From assembly GCA_934096735.1 (NCBI GenBank), contig CAKOMS010000035.1, forward strand, positions 1 through 6,191: a stretch of DNA of 6,191 bases, written 5' to 3'. This DNA is from an uncultured Bacilli bacterium. Its GTDB lineage: Bacteria > Bacillota_I > Bacilli_A > RF39 > UBA660. Each line of letters begins with the position of its first letter. Within the stretch, counting starts at the first letter, position 1. The position numbers and the translations under genes are program-made. Of the stretch, positions 1-4,957 are shown one piece after another. Under the pieces are notes generated by a model, which was given only the letters and a program-made list of their open reading frames with translations, was not told the DNA's origin and made no database searches.

Positions 1-178
<178 letters not shown>

Positions 179-223
179 TTTAATTATTTAATTATTATTT
201 TGATGAAGCATTATCAAGTTTTT

Positions 224-240
224 AAAGGACAAAATCCTTT
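224..240 (+). other. Small hairpin just upstream of 5S rRNA
   Basis: AAAGGA (224-229) and TCCTTT (235-240) form a perfect 6-bp stem with a 5-nt CAAAA loop, ending exactly where the 5S helix I begins. It lies in the roughly 60-nt 23S-5S spacer, which is otherwise A/T-only sequence. A role in separating or processing the 5S precursor is inferred from position only. Confidence 0.4.
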
Positions 241-345
241 GTATGTGACGATAGCTTAGTGGACACACCTCTTCCCATCCCGAACAGAGAAGTTAAGCAC
301 TAATACGCCGACGATAGTGTATGCGAAAATAGGTAGTTGCATACT
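241..345 (+). rRNA. 5S ribosomal RNA
   Basis: The conserved 5S core is clear: GTGACGATAGC near 245-255, ACACACCTCTTCCCATCCCG about 264-283, GAACAGAGAAGTTAAGC about 282-298, and CGCCGACGATAGT about 306-318. The ends are set by helix I, where GTATG (241-245) pairs with CATAC (340-344), with further wobble pairs inside. The resulting ~104-106 nt is shorter than the usual 115-120 nt of most bacteria and resembles the short 5S of Mollicutes. A T-run (345-351) follows immediately. Confidence 0.95.
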
Positions 346-387
346 TTTTTTATGTCAAAAAATAAACTGAATAATGTTTATTGTAAA

Positions 388-426
388 GATTAGTATTTAC
401 TCTTGTATTACTAATCGTTTTTTTTT
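388..426 (+). terminator. Intrinsic terminator of the rRNA operon
   Basis: GATTAGTA (388-395) and TACTAATC (409-416) form a perfect 8-bp stem with a 13-nt loop, followed by G and nine T residues (418-426). This is a textbook rho-independent terminator placed between 5S and tsaE. Its T-tract overlaps a -10 box for the downstream operon. Confidence 0.85.
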
Positions 427-431
427 ATAAT
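403..431 (+). promoter_or_regulatory. Candidate promoter for the tsaE operon, inside the terminator
   Basis: A perfect TATAAT (426-431) begins on the last T of the terminator tract. Seventeen bases upstream is TTGTAT (403-408), which keeps only the TTG of the -35 consensus. A start 6-7 nt downstream would fall at about 437-438, leaving a 5' untranslated region of only about 9 nt that begins at the SD itself. The alternative is that tsaE lives on read-through from the rRNA operon. Confidence 0.45.
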
Positions 432-437
432 TAAAAT

Positions 438-443
438 GGTGAT
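438..443 (+). promoter_or_regulatory. Unusual ribosome binding site of tsaE (GGTGAT)
   Basis: GGTGAT is fully complementary to the ATCACC part of the common 16S rRNA 3' tail and ends 3 nt before the ATG at 447. It is the downstream half of the extended SD AGGAGGTGAT, so the spacing is normal for this register. The same word at the same distance precedes tsaD. Confidence 0.6.
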
Positions 444-446
444 AAA

Positions 447-899
447 ATGAATTTTAAGTATGTCTCAAAGAATATTAATGATACCTTAACTTTAGCAGAG
501 AACTTTGAAAGTGAAAAGTTTGAAAATATGGTTATATGCTTAGATGGAGAATTAGGAAGTGGTAAAACCGTATTTGTAAAAGGATTTGCTAAAGCATTAG
601 GAATTGAAGAAAATATTACAAGTCCAACTTTCAATATAATAAAGGAGTATATAAATGGAGAAATGCCTCTTTATCATATGGATGTTTATAGACTAGATGA
701 ATTAAATGAAGATATTGGTATAAGAGATTATTACAATAAAGGAGGAATAACAATAATTGAATGGTCGGAACTTATAAAAAATGACTTACCTGATGAAAGA
801 CTAGAAATTAAATTTAAAATTATTGACGAAAATACTCGTGTATTAATATTTAATCCTTATGGAAAGAAGTATGAAGAACTATGTGAATCAGTTCTTTAA
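447..899 (+). CDS. tsaE: tRNA threonylcarbamoyladenosine biosynthesis ATPase TsaE
   Basis: TsaE is the cytoplasmic P-loop ATPase that works with TsaB and TsaD to place the threonylcarbamoyl group on A37 of tRNAs reading ANN codons. The 150-aa product has the usual family length. Visible motifs are the Walker A loop GELGSGKT (residues 34-41), SPTF (59-62), HMDVYR (77-82), whose Asp79 fits the family's conserved metal-site acidic residue, and IIEWSE (103-108) with the conserved Glu-Trp pair. The ATG at 447 is preceded by GGTGAT; the ATG at 436 is out of frame. It is the first gene of a four-gene operon, and tsaB begins 12 nt after its TAA. A promoter sits directly upstream in the rRNA terminator. 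The family call is secure. Confidence 0.96.
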   Translation: MNFKYVSKNINDTLTLAENFESEKFENMVICLDGELGSGKTVFVKGFAKALGIEENITSPTFNIIKEYINGEMPLYHMDVYRLDELNEDIGIRDYYNKGGITIIEWSELIKNDLPDERLEIKFKIIDENTRVLIFNPYGKKYEELCESVL

Positions 900-911
900 A
901 GGAGGTATATA

Positions 912-1460
912 ATGACTTTATTTATAGATACTCATTTTAGTGATGTGTATATAGTTTTATACGAAAATGGAGCAGTAATTAAAGAAAAATTAGTAAAAGA
1001 CGAACGTCAAAATAGCAAAGTTATTATGCCTACAATAAAAAAAATATTAGGTAAAAAAATACCAAATGATATATTAGTAGTAAATGGACCTGGATCATTT
1101 ACAGGAGTTAGAGTTGGTGTTACAATTGCAAAAGGACTAGCACAAAACTTAAATATTCCAATACGATGTATTTCTTCTTTAGAATGTTTAGCAAGTTCAG
1201 TTGAAGATTCAGAAAAAATAGTAGCATTTAGTGATAACAACGGTTATTATGTAGGTATTTTTGATGAGAATATTAGTTTAATTGGAAATTATGAATACAT
1301 AAATAATAATAAATTTTTTGAATTTTCAAAATTATATGAAGTAAAAATTAACCCAAATTATAACATAAAAAAAATTATAGATTATGGTTTGTCTAAAGAA
1401 CCAATTAACTATCATTTAGTAAATCCTGTTTATATTAAGAAAATTGATGTTGAAAAATGA
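912..1460 (+). CDS. tsaB: tRNA threonylcarbamoyladenosine biosynthesis protein TsaB
   Basis: TsaB is the non-catalytic ASKHA-fold paralogue of TsaD that dimerises with it in the t6A-synthesising complex. The diagnostic motif NGPGSFTGVRVGVTIAKGLA lies at residues 58-77, and the N-terminus FIDTHFSDVYIVLYENG is the usual first strand pair. At 182 aa it is clearly shorter than the ~230 aa of E. coli or B. subtilis TsaB, the loss being in the C-terminal domain; this may be lineage-specific reduction. Translation starts behind a strong AAAGGAGG (898-905) that overlaps the tsaE stop, with 6 nt to the ATG. Its TGA overlaps the rimI start in an ATGA, implying translational coupling. Confidence 0.94.
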   Translation: MTLFIDTHFSDVYIVLYENGAVIKEKLVKDERQNSKVIMPTIKKILGKKIPNDILVVNGPGSFTGVRVGVTIAKGLAQNLNIPIRCISSLECLASSVEDSEKIVAFSDNNGYYVGIFDENISLIGNYEYINNNKFFEFSKLYEVKINPNYNIKKIIDYGLSKEPINYHLVNPVYIKKIDVEK

Positions 1461-1882
1461 TAAGAAAAGCAGTAAAAAATGACATTCAAAGTATTAATGA
1501 GTTGGGAAGTACAATGTTTAATAACTTTCTTAACAAATTTAATATAAATGAATATTTAGAAAATACAAATTACATTATTTTAGTTGATAAAGAAAATAGT
1601 AAATTAAATGCATTTTTAATTTGTTATAAAAATATTGACTTTTATGAATTAGAACTAATAATAGTAGATGAAAAAGAAAGAAACAAAAAAATTGGCAGTG
1701 AATTATTAAACAATTTAATTATAAACAATTTAAAAAAAGATGATGAAATCTTATTAGAAGTAAAAACAAATAATGTAAATGCCATAAAGCTTTATAACAA
1801 ATTTAACTTTAAAGTAATATCAATTAGAAAAAAATATTATGGCGATGAAGACGCCTATGTAATGAAGATGGTGATAGATTGA
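1457..1882 (+). CDS. rimI: Ribosomal-protein-alanine-like N-acetyltransferase, RimI family (GNAT)
   Basis: This is a 141-aa GNAT-fold N-acetyltransferase. In E. coli, RimI acetylates the N-terminal Ala of ribosomal protein bS18, and the gene commonly sits among tsaB/tsaD. The acetyl-CoA loop is at residues 75-81 (RNKKIGS); the usual first Gly of R/Q-x-x-G-x-G/A is a Lys here, a deviation. The RimI signature follows: LLEVKTNN (99-106) with Glu101 where the catalytic Glu is expected, NAIKLYNKFNF (108-118), and RKKYY (124-128). It starts at the ATG of the ATGA overlap with tsaB, with no strong SD, so it probably depends on re-initiation. Its TGA overlaps the TTG of tsaD. The substrate is not provable from sequence. 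Confidence 0.88.
   Translation: MIRKAVKNDIQSINELGSTMFNNFLNKFNINEYLENTNYIILVDKENSKLNAFLICYKNIDFYELELIIVDEKERNKKIGSELLNNLIINNLKKDDEILLEVKTNNVNAIKLYNKFNFKVISIRKKYYGDEDAYVMKMVID
1870..1875 (+). promoter_or_regulatory. Ribosome binding site fixing the TTG start of tsaD
   Basis: GGTGAT inside the last rimI codons ends 3 nt before TTG 1879-1881, the same word and distance as at tsaE. It supports the non-ATG start. The first in-frame ATG downstream would remove the SIETSCDET motif of TsaD. Confidence 0.6.
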
Positions 1883-2883
1883 AAGATATAAATATATTAA
1901 GTATAGAAACCTCATGTGATGAAACAAGTATAGCAATTGTAAAAAATGGTAACGAAGTTGTAGCATTAACAATATTAACTCAAATGGATACTCATGCAAA
2001 CTATGGTGGAGTAGTTCCAGAAATTGCCTCAAGAATGCATACAGAAAACATTACTATGGTTTTAGAGGAAACTTTAAAAAAAGCAAATATGAAAGTTTCA
2101 GATTGTGATGCAATAGCAGTAACATATGCACCAGGTTTACTTGGTTCTTTGCTTGTTGGAGTTGAATTTGCCAAAGTTCTATCATATGTATATAAGTTAC
2201 CACTTATAAAAGTAAACCATTTAGTAGGACATATTTATGCAAACAAAATAGGAGATCATCTTAACTTCCCATGCTTAGCACTTGTAATAAGTGGTGGACA
2301 TACAGAGTTAATTAAAATGACAGGTGATTACGAATTTGAAAAACTTGGAGAAACGCAAGATGATGCTATAGGAGAAGCATTTGATAAAGTTGCAAGAGTT
2401 ATTGGCTTAAAATATCCAGGTGGACCAAATATTGAAAGATTAGCTAAAGAAGGAAGTCCAACATATAAATTACCGATACCTGTCAATGATAAAACATATA
2501 ATTTCAGTTATAGTGGATTAAAAAGTAGTGTTATAAATATAGTTAATACTGAAAGAATGAAAGGTAATAAAATTAGAGAAGCAGATTTAGCATGTTCTTT
2601 TCAAACTGCAGCGGTTGATGAATTAAAAAGAAAATTAGAATTAGCACTAGAAGAGACAGATATAAAAAATGTCATAATAGCTGGAGGTGTTTCTGCTAAT
2701 AATTATCTAAGAGAAGAGCTTAATAAACTATGTGAAAAATATGAAGCCAAATTAGTATTACCAGAATTTATTTATTGTACTGACAATGCTGCTATGATAG
2801 GAGCTGCAGCATATCCATTATATTTAAAAAAAGACTTTGCAGATTTAGACTTAAATCCCTCATCTCAAATAGATATTTGTTAA
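1879..2883 (+). CDS. tsaD: tRNA N6-adenosine threonylcarbamoyltransferase TsaD
   Basis: TsaD is the catalytic subunit (Kae1/Qri7 family) that transfers threonylcarbamoyl from TC-AMP to A37 of tRNA. The 334 aa match the ~337 aa of E. coli. Family motifs in order: SIETSCDETS (8-17), VNHLVGHIYA (112-121) with metal ligands His114 and His118, VISGGHTEL (136-144), DDAIGEAFDKVAR (161-173), YPGGPNIERLA (179-189), FSYSGLKSS (209-217), IIAGGVSANN (266-275), and YCTDNAAMIGAA (299-310) with metal-binding Asp302. It uses a TTG start that overlaps the rimI TGA by 4 nt. No key residue is missing. The enzyme making TC-AMP (TsaC/Sua5) is not in the window. Confidence 0.97.
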   Translation: MKDINILSIETSCDETSIAIVKNGNEVVALTILTQMDTHANYGGVVPEIASRMHTENITMVLEETLKKANMKVSDCDAIAVTYAPGLLGSLLVGVEFAKVLSYVYKLPLIKVNHLVGHIYANKIGDHLNFPCLALVISGGHTELIKMTGDYEFEKLGETQDDAIGEAFDKVARVIGLKYPGGPNIERLAKEGSPTYKLPIPVNDKTYNFSYSGLKSSVINIVNTERMKGNKIREADLACSFQTAAVDELKRKLELALEETDIKNVIIAGGVSANNYLREELNKLCEKYEAKLVLPEFIYCTDNAAMIGAAAYPLYLKKDFADLDLNPSSQIDIC

Positions 2884-2897
2884 TGTTGAAAACATTA
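2881..2897 (+). other. Stem-loop overlapping the tsaD stop codon
   Basis: TAATGTT (2881-2887) and AACATTA (2891-2897) pair over 7 bp around a GAA loop, starting at the stop codon. No T-run follows, so it is not a standard terminator. It may protect the 3' end of the operon message or weakly slow polymerase. The function is inferred from position. Confidence 0.35.
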
Positions 2898-2932
2898 TAC
2901 TTATCAACAAAATTTTATAAATTAACTTAATG

Positions 2933-2961
2933 TTTTATTTAAAATTAAAATATGATATAAT
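2933..2961 (+). promoter_or_regulatory. Extended -10 promoter of ssrA
   Basis: TGATATAAT (2953-2961) is a perfect TATAAT with the TGn extension, 10 nt before the tmRNA 5' end. The -35 position with a 17-bp spacer holds TTTTAT (2933-2938), a poor match, which the extended -10 would offset. Transcription would start a few bases before 2972, leaving a short leader for RNase P to remove. Confidence 0.7.
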
Positions 2962-2971
2962 ATGAGCACAT

Positions 2972-3323
2972 GGGGTAGTTTGGTTTCGACATATAAAAAC
3001 TAGAAATGATTGCAAGTGGTAGACATACCTTAAATGTACAAAAAAATAAATAACGAAACTAATTATAGTTTTGCTCCAGTATACGCTTAATTAGCGCGGA
3101 GTACTTTAAATAGTTTTTTCTTATAGGAACTATTTAAGGGTAACCTTATATAAGATATATTATTTTATTTGATTAATGTAAAATAACGAAACGTTAAATT
3201 AATCTAGTTATGAAGAAAGTGTGTTGGATCTGTCTTTATAATAATTATAAATTCCAACTAAACTTGTAGATATTGTTTTATAGATTATATTGGACACGAG
3301 TTCAAATCTCGTCTACTCCACCA
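2972..3323 (+). ncRNA. ssrA: Transfer-messenger RNA (tmRNA)
   Basis: tmRNA with SmpB rescues stalled ribosomes and tags the unfinished protein for proteolysis. The tRNA-like ends are clear: the acceptor stem GGGGTAG (2972-2978) pairs with CTACTCC (3313-3319, one G-U), followed by discriminator A3320 and a genome-encoded CCA (3321-3323). GGTTTCGAC (2982-2990) is the conserved D-loop segment. The T arm is ACGAG (3296-3300), loop TTCAAAT, CTCGT (3308-3312). Between them lies a tag reading frame ending TAA at 3088-3090 in the loop of a hairpin, then pseudoknot-type stems such as AAATAGTT/AACTATTT (about 3108-3137). The 352-nt length is typical of one-piece tmRNA. It has its own promoter and terminator. 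Confidence 0.96.
3040..3090 (+). other. tmRNA proteolysis-tag reading frame
   Basis: The open frame inside ssrA reads KKINNETNYSFAPVYA and then TAA. The resume codon is uncertain: AAA at 3040 is my best guess by loose analogy with the A-U-n-n-n-C spacing before the E. coli resume codon. The core NNETNYSFAPVYA (3049-3087) is firm. The C-terminus is VYA rather than the common LAA or VAA. The stop sits in the TTAATTA loop closed by CGC/GCG, as in other tmRNAs. Confidence 0.7.
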
Positions 3324-3336
3324 TTAAAGAATCCAG

Positions 3337-3394
3337 TTGAACTTTGGTTCAATTTACTAATAAATATCAATTCTAGAAATGGAATTGATTTTTT
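3337..3394 (+). terminator. ssrA 3' trailer hairpin and intrinsic terminator
   Basis: A first hairpin, TTGAAC (3337-3342), loop TTTG, GTTCAA (3347-3352), has no T-run. The second, ATCAATTC (3366-3373) with GAATTGAT (3382-3389), is a perfect 8-bp stem with an 8-nt loop running into TTTTTT (3389-3394), a convincing rho-independent terminator. It lies just upstream of the next gene, whose longest possible reading frame would start inside this loop at 3379. Confidence 0.82.
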
Positions 3395-3420
3395 GTTGTG
3401 TAAAAGAAAGGAATGATTTA

Positions 3421-3693
3421 ATGGTAAATATTATTAAACAAGAAATTGATATTGAAGAAGCATTAAGAAAGAAACTAGAATTTGTATGTAGTCTCTGTAA
3501 TGCTAAATGTGAAATACAAAAAGGTTCAATTAGAACAATAGAAAGAACAAACCTATCTTATGTAGAACCACATAGAATAATTATTAAATGTATTACATTT
3601 CTAGCATTTAATTATGAAACAAATATCTATATAGAAAACTTGAGTAATAAAATCAAAATATCGGAACTTGAAGATTATTTAAAAAGTATCTAA
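3421..3693 (+). CDS. Hypothetical protein with a CxxCxxxC cluster
   Basis: I do not recognise this 90-aa protein. The longer frame opening at 3379 would start inside the ssrA terminator loop, so I chose ATG 3421, which has AAAGGA (3407-3412) 8 nt upstream. The protein begins with a charged, probably helical stretch, then CSLCNAKC (residues 23-30), which could be half of a zinc site, then a mixed hydrophobic part and a short acidic/lysine-rich C-terminus. There is no signal peptide or clear membrane segment. No obvious promoter of its own lies between the ssrA terminator and its SD, so expression may depend on read-through. It might be a cargo or regulatory gene of the mobile element, or a remnant. 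Confidence 0.6.
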   Translation: MVNIIKQEIDIEEALRKKLEFVCSLCNAKCEIQKGSIRTIERTNLSYVEPHRIIIKCITFLAFNYETNIYIENLSNKIKISELEDYLKSI

Positions 3694-3718
3694 ATACTAC
3701 TATTCCATAATCAGGGAA

Positions 3719-3746
3719 TTGTCAAATCTTAAAAAAATGATATTAT
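3719..3746 (+). promoter_or_regulatory. Promoter for the leader ORF and recombinase remnant
   Basis: TTGTCA (3719-3724, 5 of 6 to consensus) is followed after 16 bp by TATTAT (3741-3746, 5 of 6), with a TGA directly before it forming an extended -10, as at ssrA. The expected start is near 3753, giving about 39 nt of leader before the small ORF and a ~140-nt RNA if the following terminator is used. Confidence 0.65.
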
Positions 3747-3791
3747 ATATAACCAATGAAAGAGGTATGCTCTAGAAATGGAGGTACACCG

Positions 3792-3869
3792 ATGATAAAA
3801 AGCAAAGATAAAAATAAAATATATAATATTGAATCAAATGAGGAGTCAGTAGTATATAGACTTAACTAG
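3792..3869 (+). CDS. 25-aa leader peptide ORF
   Basis: A small ORF begins MIKSKDKNKIYNIE and ends EESVVYRLN at a TAG. It has a full SD, GGAGGT (3780-3785), 6 nt before the ATG, better than several real genes in the window. Its last ten codons and stop lie within a strong terminator hairpin, and it starts ~39 nt after a good promoter. This layout (promoter, well-initiated short ORF, terminator spanning its 3' end, then the regulated gene) is that of ribosome-controlled attenuation, as in leaders of antibiotic-resistance or amino-acid genes. The peptide has no run of one amino acid, and I do not recognise it. Confidence 0.55.
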   Translation: MIKSKDKNKIYNIESNEESVVYRLN

Positions 3870-3891
3870 ATACTATTGTCTCCTCTTTTTT
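3840..3891 (+). terminator. Intrinsic terminator / attenuator overlapping the leader ORF
   Basis: GAGGAG (3840-3845) pairs with CTCCTC (3880-3885); after one T-T mismatch the stem continues for nine pairs (3847-3855 with 3870-3878, one G-U), with an inner TAG/CTA and a small loop. Six T residues (3886-3891) follow. This is the longest stem in the accessory half. The leader stop TAG (3867-3869) sits at its apex, so a ribosome finishing the leader would cover the 5' arm and block the hairpin. The recombinase SD starts 4 nt after the T-run. Confidence 0.75.
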
Positions 3892-3911
3892 AGTAAAAGG
3901 AGTTGAGTTTA

Positions 3912-4721
3912 ATGGATAATAAAAAGAAAATTACTGGTGCTATTAAAGAAGGACATATTCCAGGTCATACTCCATTTGGTTATAAACGAGATGGAAAATT
4001 AATGATTCCAGATATTACAACAAAACACATAATTGAGAGAATGTATCAATTATACTTTGAGGGTAATTCATATCAAACTATTGCCAAACTAGAAAGGCAA
4101 ATATTAGAACAAGAACAAATAAAAGAATTAAAATTCACACCAGAAGATATATTAATCAAAAGAGATATGGACTTTATTAATCAAGTTAAACTTCCAATGT
4201 TATATAAAGCAATAGTTGAATGTTGGGAAGATTTAGACAGAGAAGAAAAATCAAGAATAATAATGAATTATATTGATGATATTAAATTAACTAAAAATAC
4301 TAAAGGACAATATGTAGTTGATAGTGTTAATTTTAGAACTACTTTCTATAAAGATTTTAAAAAGTTATATGATGATGGTTTCATAGATTGGAAAAGAAAA
4401 TTTATATATGATTTTAATGGTATAAGAATAGATAGTAAAATTCGTTATAGTGAATATCTACCATTTAAAAAAGTATATGAACATATAAAAAGATTAAGTG
4501 ATTGTTATGATGTTGCTTTTTATAAAGAAACATATTACAAAGATACTGGACGAGTTGATATGCTACCTTTAAAGAAAGGTGAAGTAATTGTAAGAATGTT
4601 TCCTACAGAAGAAGATGATTCAAATAAAGATAAAATTGGTATGGGTATGATTTGTGTTAGTGATAGTCCAAATCATATACATGTAGATTACCACGATTTA
4701 TTTGAATCAATACCAGAATAA
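3912..4721 (+). CDS. Truncated large serine recombinase remnant (no catalytic domain)
   Basis: The 269-aa product joins two pieces of a clostridial-type large serine recombinase. Residues 7-60 (ITGAIKEGHIPGHTPFGYK through LYFEGNSYQTIAKL) match the start of the Recombinase domain that follows the resolvase domain. Residues 61-269 resemble the coiled-coil/C-terminal region, with EDILIKRDMDFINQVK, FRTTFYKDFKKLYDDGFIDWKR and RYSEYLP. The N-terminal resolvase domain with the nucleophilic Ser is absent, and so is everything between the two pieces, including the zinc-ribbon cysteines; intact relatives are about twice as long. It cannot be an active recombinase, but the frame is open. ATG 3912 has AAAAGGAG (3895-3902) 9 nt upstream; the in-frame TTG 3903 is too close to that SD. 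Either a decayed gene or a DNA-binding derivative. Homology is recognised from memory of the family. Confidence 0.72.
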   Translation: MDNKKKITGAIKEGHIPGHTPFGYKRDGKLMIPDITTKHIIERMYQLYFEGNSYQTIAKLERQILEQEQIKELKFTPEDILIKRDMDFINQVKLPMLYKAIVECWEDLDREEKSRIIMNYIDDIKLTKNTKGQYVVDSVNFRTTFYKDFKKLYDDGFIDWKRKFIYDFNGIRIDSKIRYSEYLPFKKVYEHIKRLSDCYDVAFYKETYYKDTGRVDMLPLKKGEVIVRMFPTEEDDSNKDKIGMGMICVSDSPNHIHVDYHDLFESIPE

Positions 4722-4836
4722 ATACGAATACGTTTTGCGAGTTTACTCGTGAAAGTTGGAAAGGTATTTATTTTGAAACTTTATGAACTTTAACCATTAC
4801 GAAGTTTTGGCTATTGTAAAATAAAGTAAACGGTTT

Positions 4837-4855
4837 CTAAGGTGGTAAACCTTAG
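4837..4855 (+). repeat. Inverted repeat CTAAGG/CCTTAG
   Basis: A perfect 6-bp stem (4837-4842 with 4850-4855) has a 7-nt loop, TGGTAAA. An alternative fold pairs GGTTT (4832-4836) with AAACC (4847-4851), so the two structures exclude each other. It lies 5 nt upstream of the larger hairpin at 4861. Confidence 0.5.
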
Positions 4856-4860
4856 CTTAC

Positions 4861-4883
4861 ATATCTTGTCTCTGACAAGATAT
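4861..4883 (+). repeat. Perfect 10-bp hairpin ATATCTTGTC/GACAAGATAT
   Basis: Arms 4861-4870 and 4874-4883 pair without mismatch around a TCT loop. There is no T-run after it, so it is not a terminator. In front of a relaxase gene it fits an oriT hairpin or a regulator-binding palindrome. Confidence 0.6.
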
Positions 4884-4891
4884 ATAGGAAG

Positions 4892-4939
4892 TTATGAATA
4901 ATGACAAAGCCACTTTCGTGCCATTTTCAATATTCATAA
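4892..4939 (+). repeat. Spaced inverted repeat TTATGAATA/TATTCATAA
   Basis: Perfect 9-nt arms at 4892-4900 and 4931-4939 are separated by 30 nt that hold a small CAC-TTTC-GTG hairpin (4911-4920). The downstream arm ends 4 nt before the AGGGGTG ribosome binding site of the relaxase gene, so folding could influence its translation, or a protein could bind the arms as an operator. Confidence 0.45.
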
Positions 4940-4957
4940 TTTAGGGGTGTAAAAAAT

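Larger units (their letters stand above)
4722..4957 (+). other. Structured non-coding region, candidate oriT or leader RNA of the relaxase gene
   Basis: This 236-nt stretch has no convincing gene but several inverted repeats in a row: CGAG/CTCG (4738-4749), ACTTTAT (4778-4784) with ATAAAGT (4821-4827), CTAAGG/CCTTAG (4837-4855), a perfect 10-bp hairpin (4861-4883) and TTATGAATA/TATTCATAA (4892-4939). Origins of transfer usually lie just upstream of the relaxase gene and consist of such repeats. The 10-mer ACTTTATGAA (4778-4787) recalls what I remember of an arm of the pMV158 oriT used by MobV relaxases; this is unchecked memory. No clear promoter or T-run is seen. A structured leader RNA is the alternative. 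Confidence 0.4.

Noticed and set aside
431..2032. Minus-strand open frames at 431-634, 1007-1240 and 1820-2032.
   Set aside because: They are antisense to well-supported tsaE, tsaB and rimI/tsaD, have no recognisable motifs, and are explained as shadows of the real genes.
3379..3420. N-terminal extension of the 90-aa protein to the ATG at 3379.
   Set aside because: That ATG lies inside the loop of the ssrA terminator and has no SD, whereas ATG 3421 has AAAGGA at proper spacing.
3372..3782. The 12-nt direct repeat TCTAGAAATGGA at 3372-3383 (ssrA terminator loop) and 3771-3782 (before the leader ORF), considered as attachment-site cores.
   Set aside because: The match does not extend on either side, and in an AT-rich 6-kb sequence a few 12-nt repeats are expected by chance. 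The two copies sit in unrelated contexts.
3903..3911. TTG 3903 as the start of the recombinase remnant.
   Set aside because: It directly abuts the SD AAAAGGAG (3895-3902), leaving no spacer, while ATG 3912 is 9 nt away.
4783..4824. A 13-codon frame in the pre-relaxase region (MNFNHYEVLAIVK).
   Set aside because: It has no SD and lies across one of the inverted repeats; a frame this short arises easily by chance.
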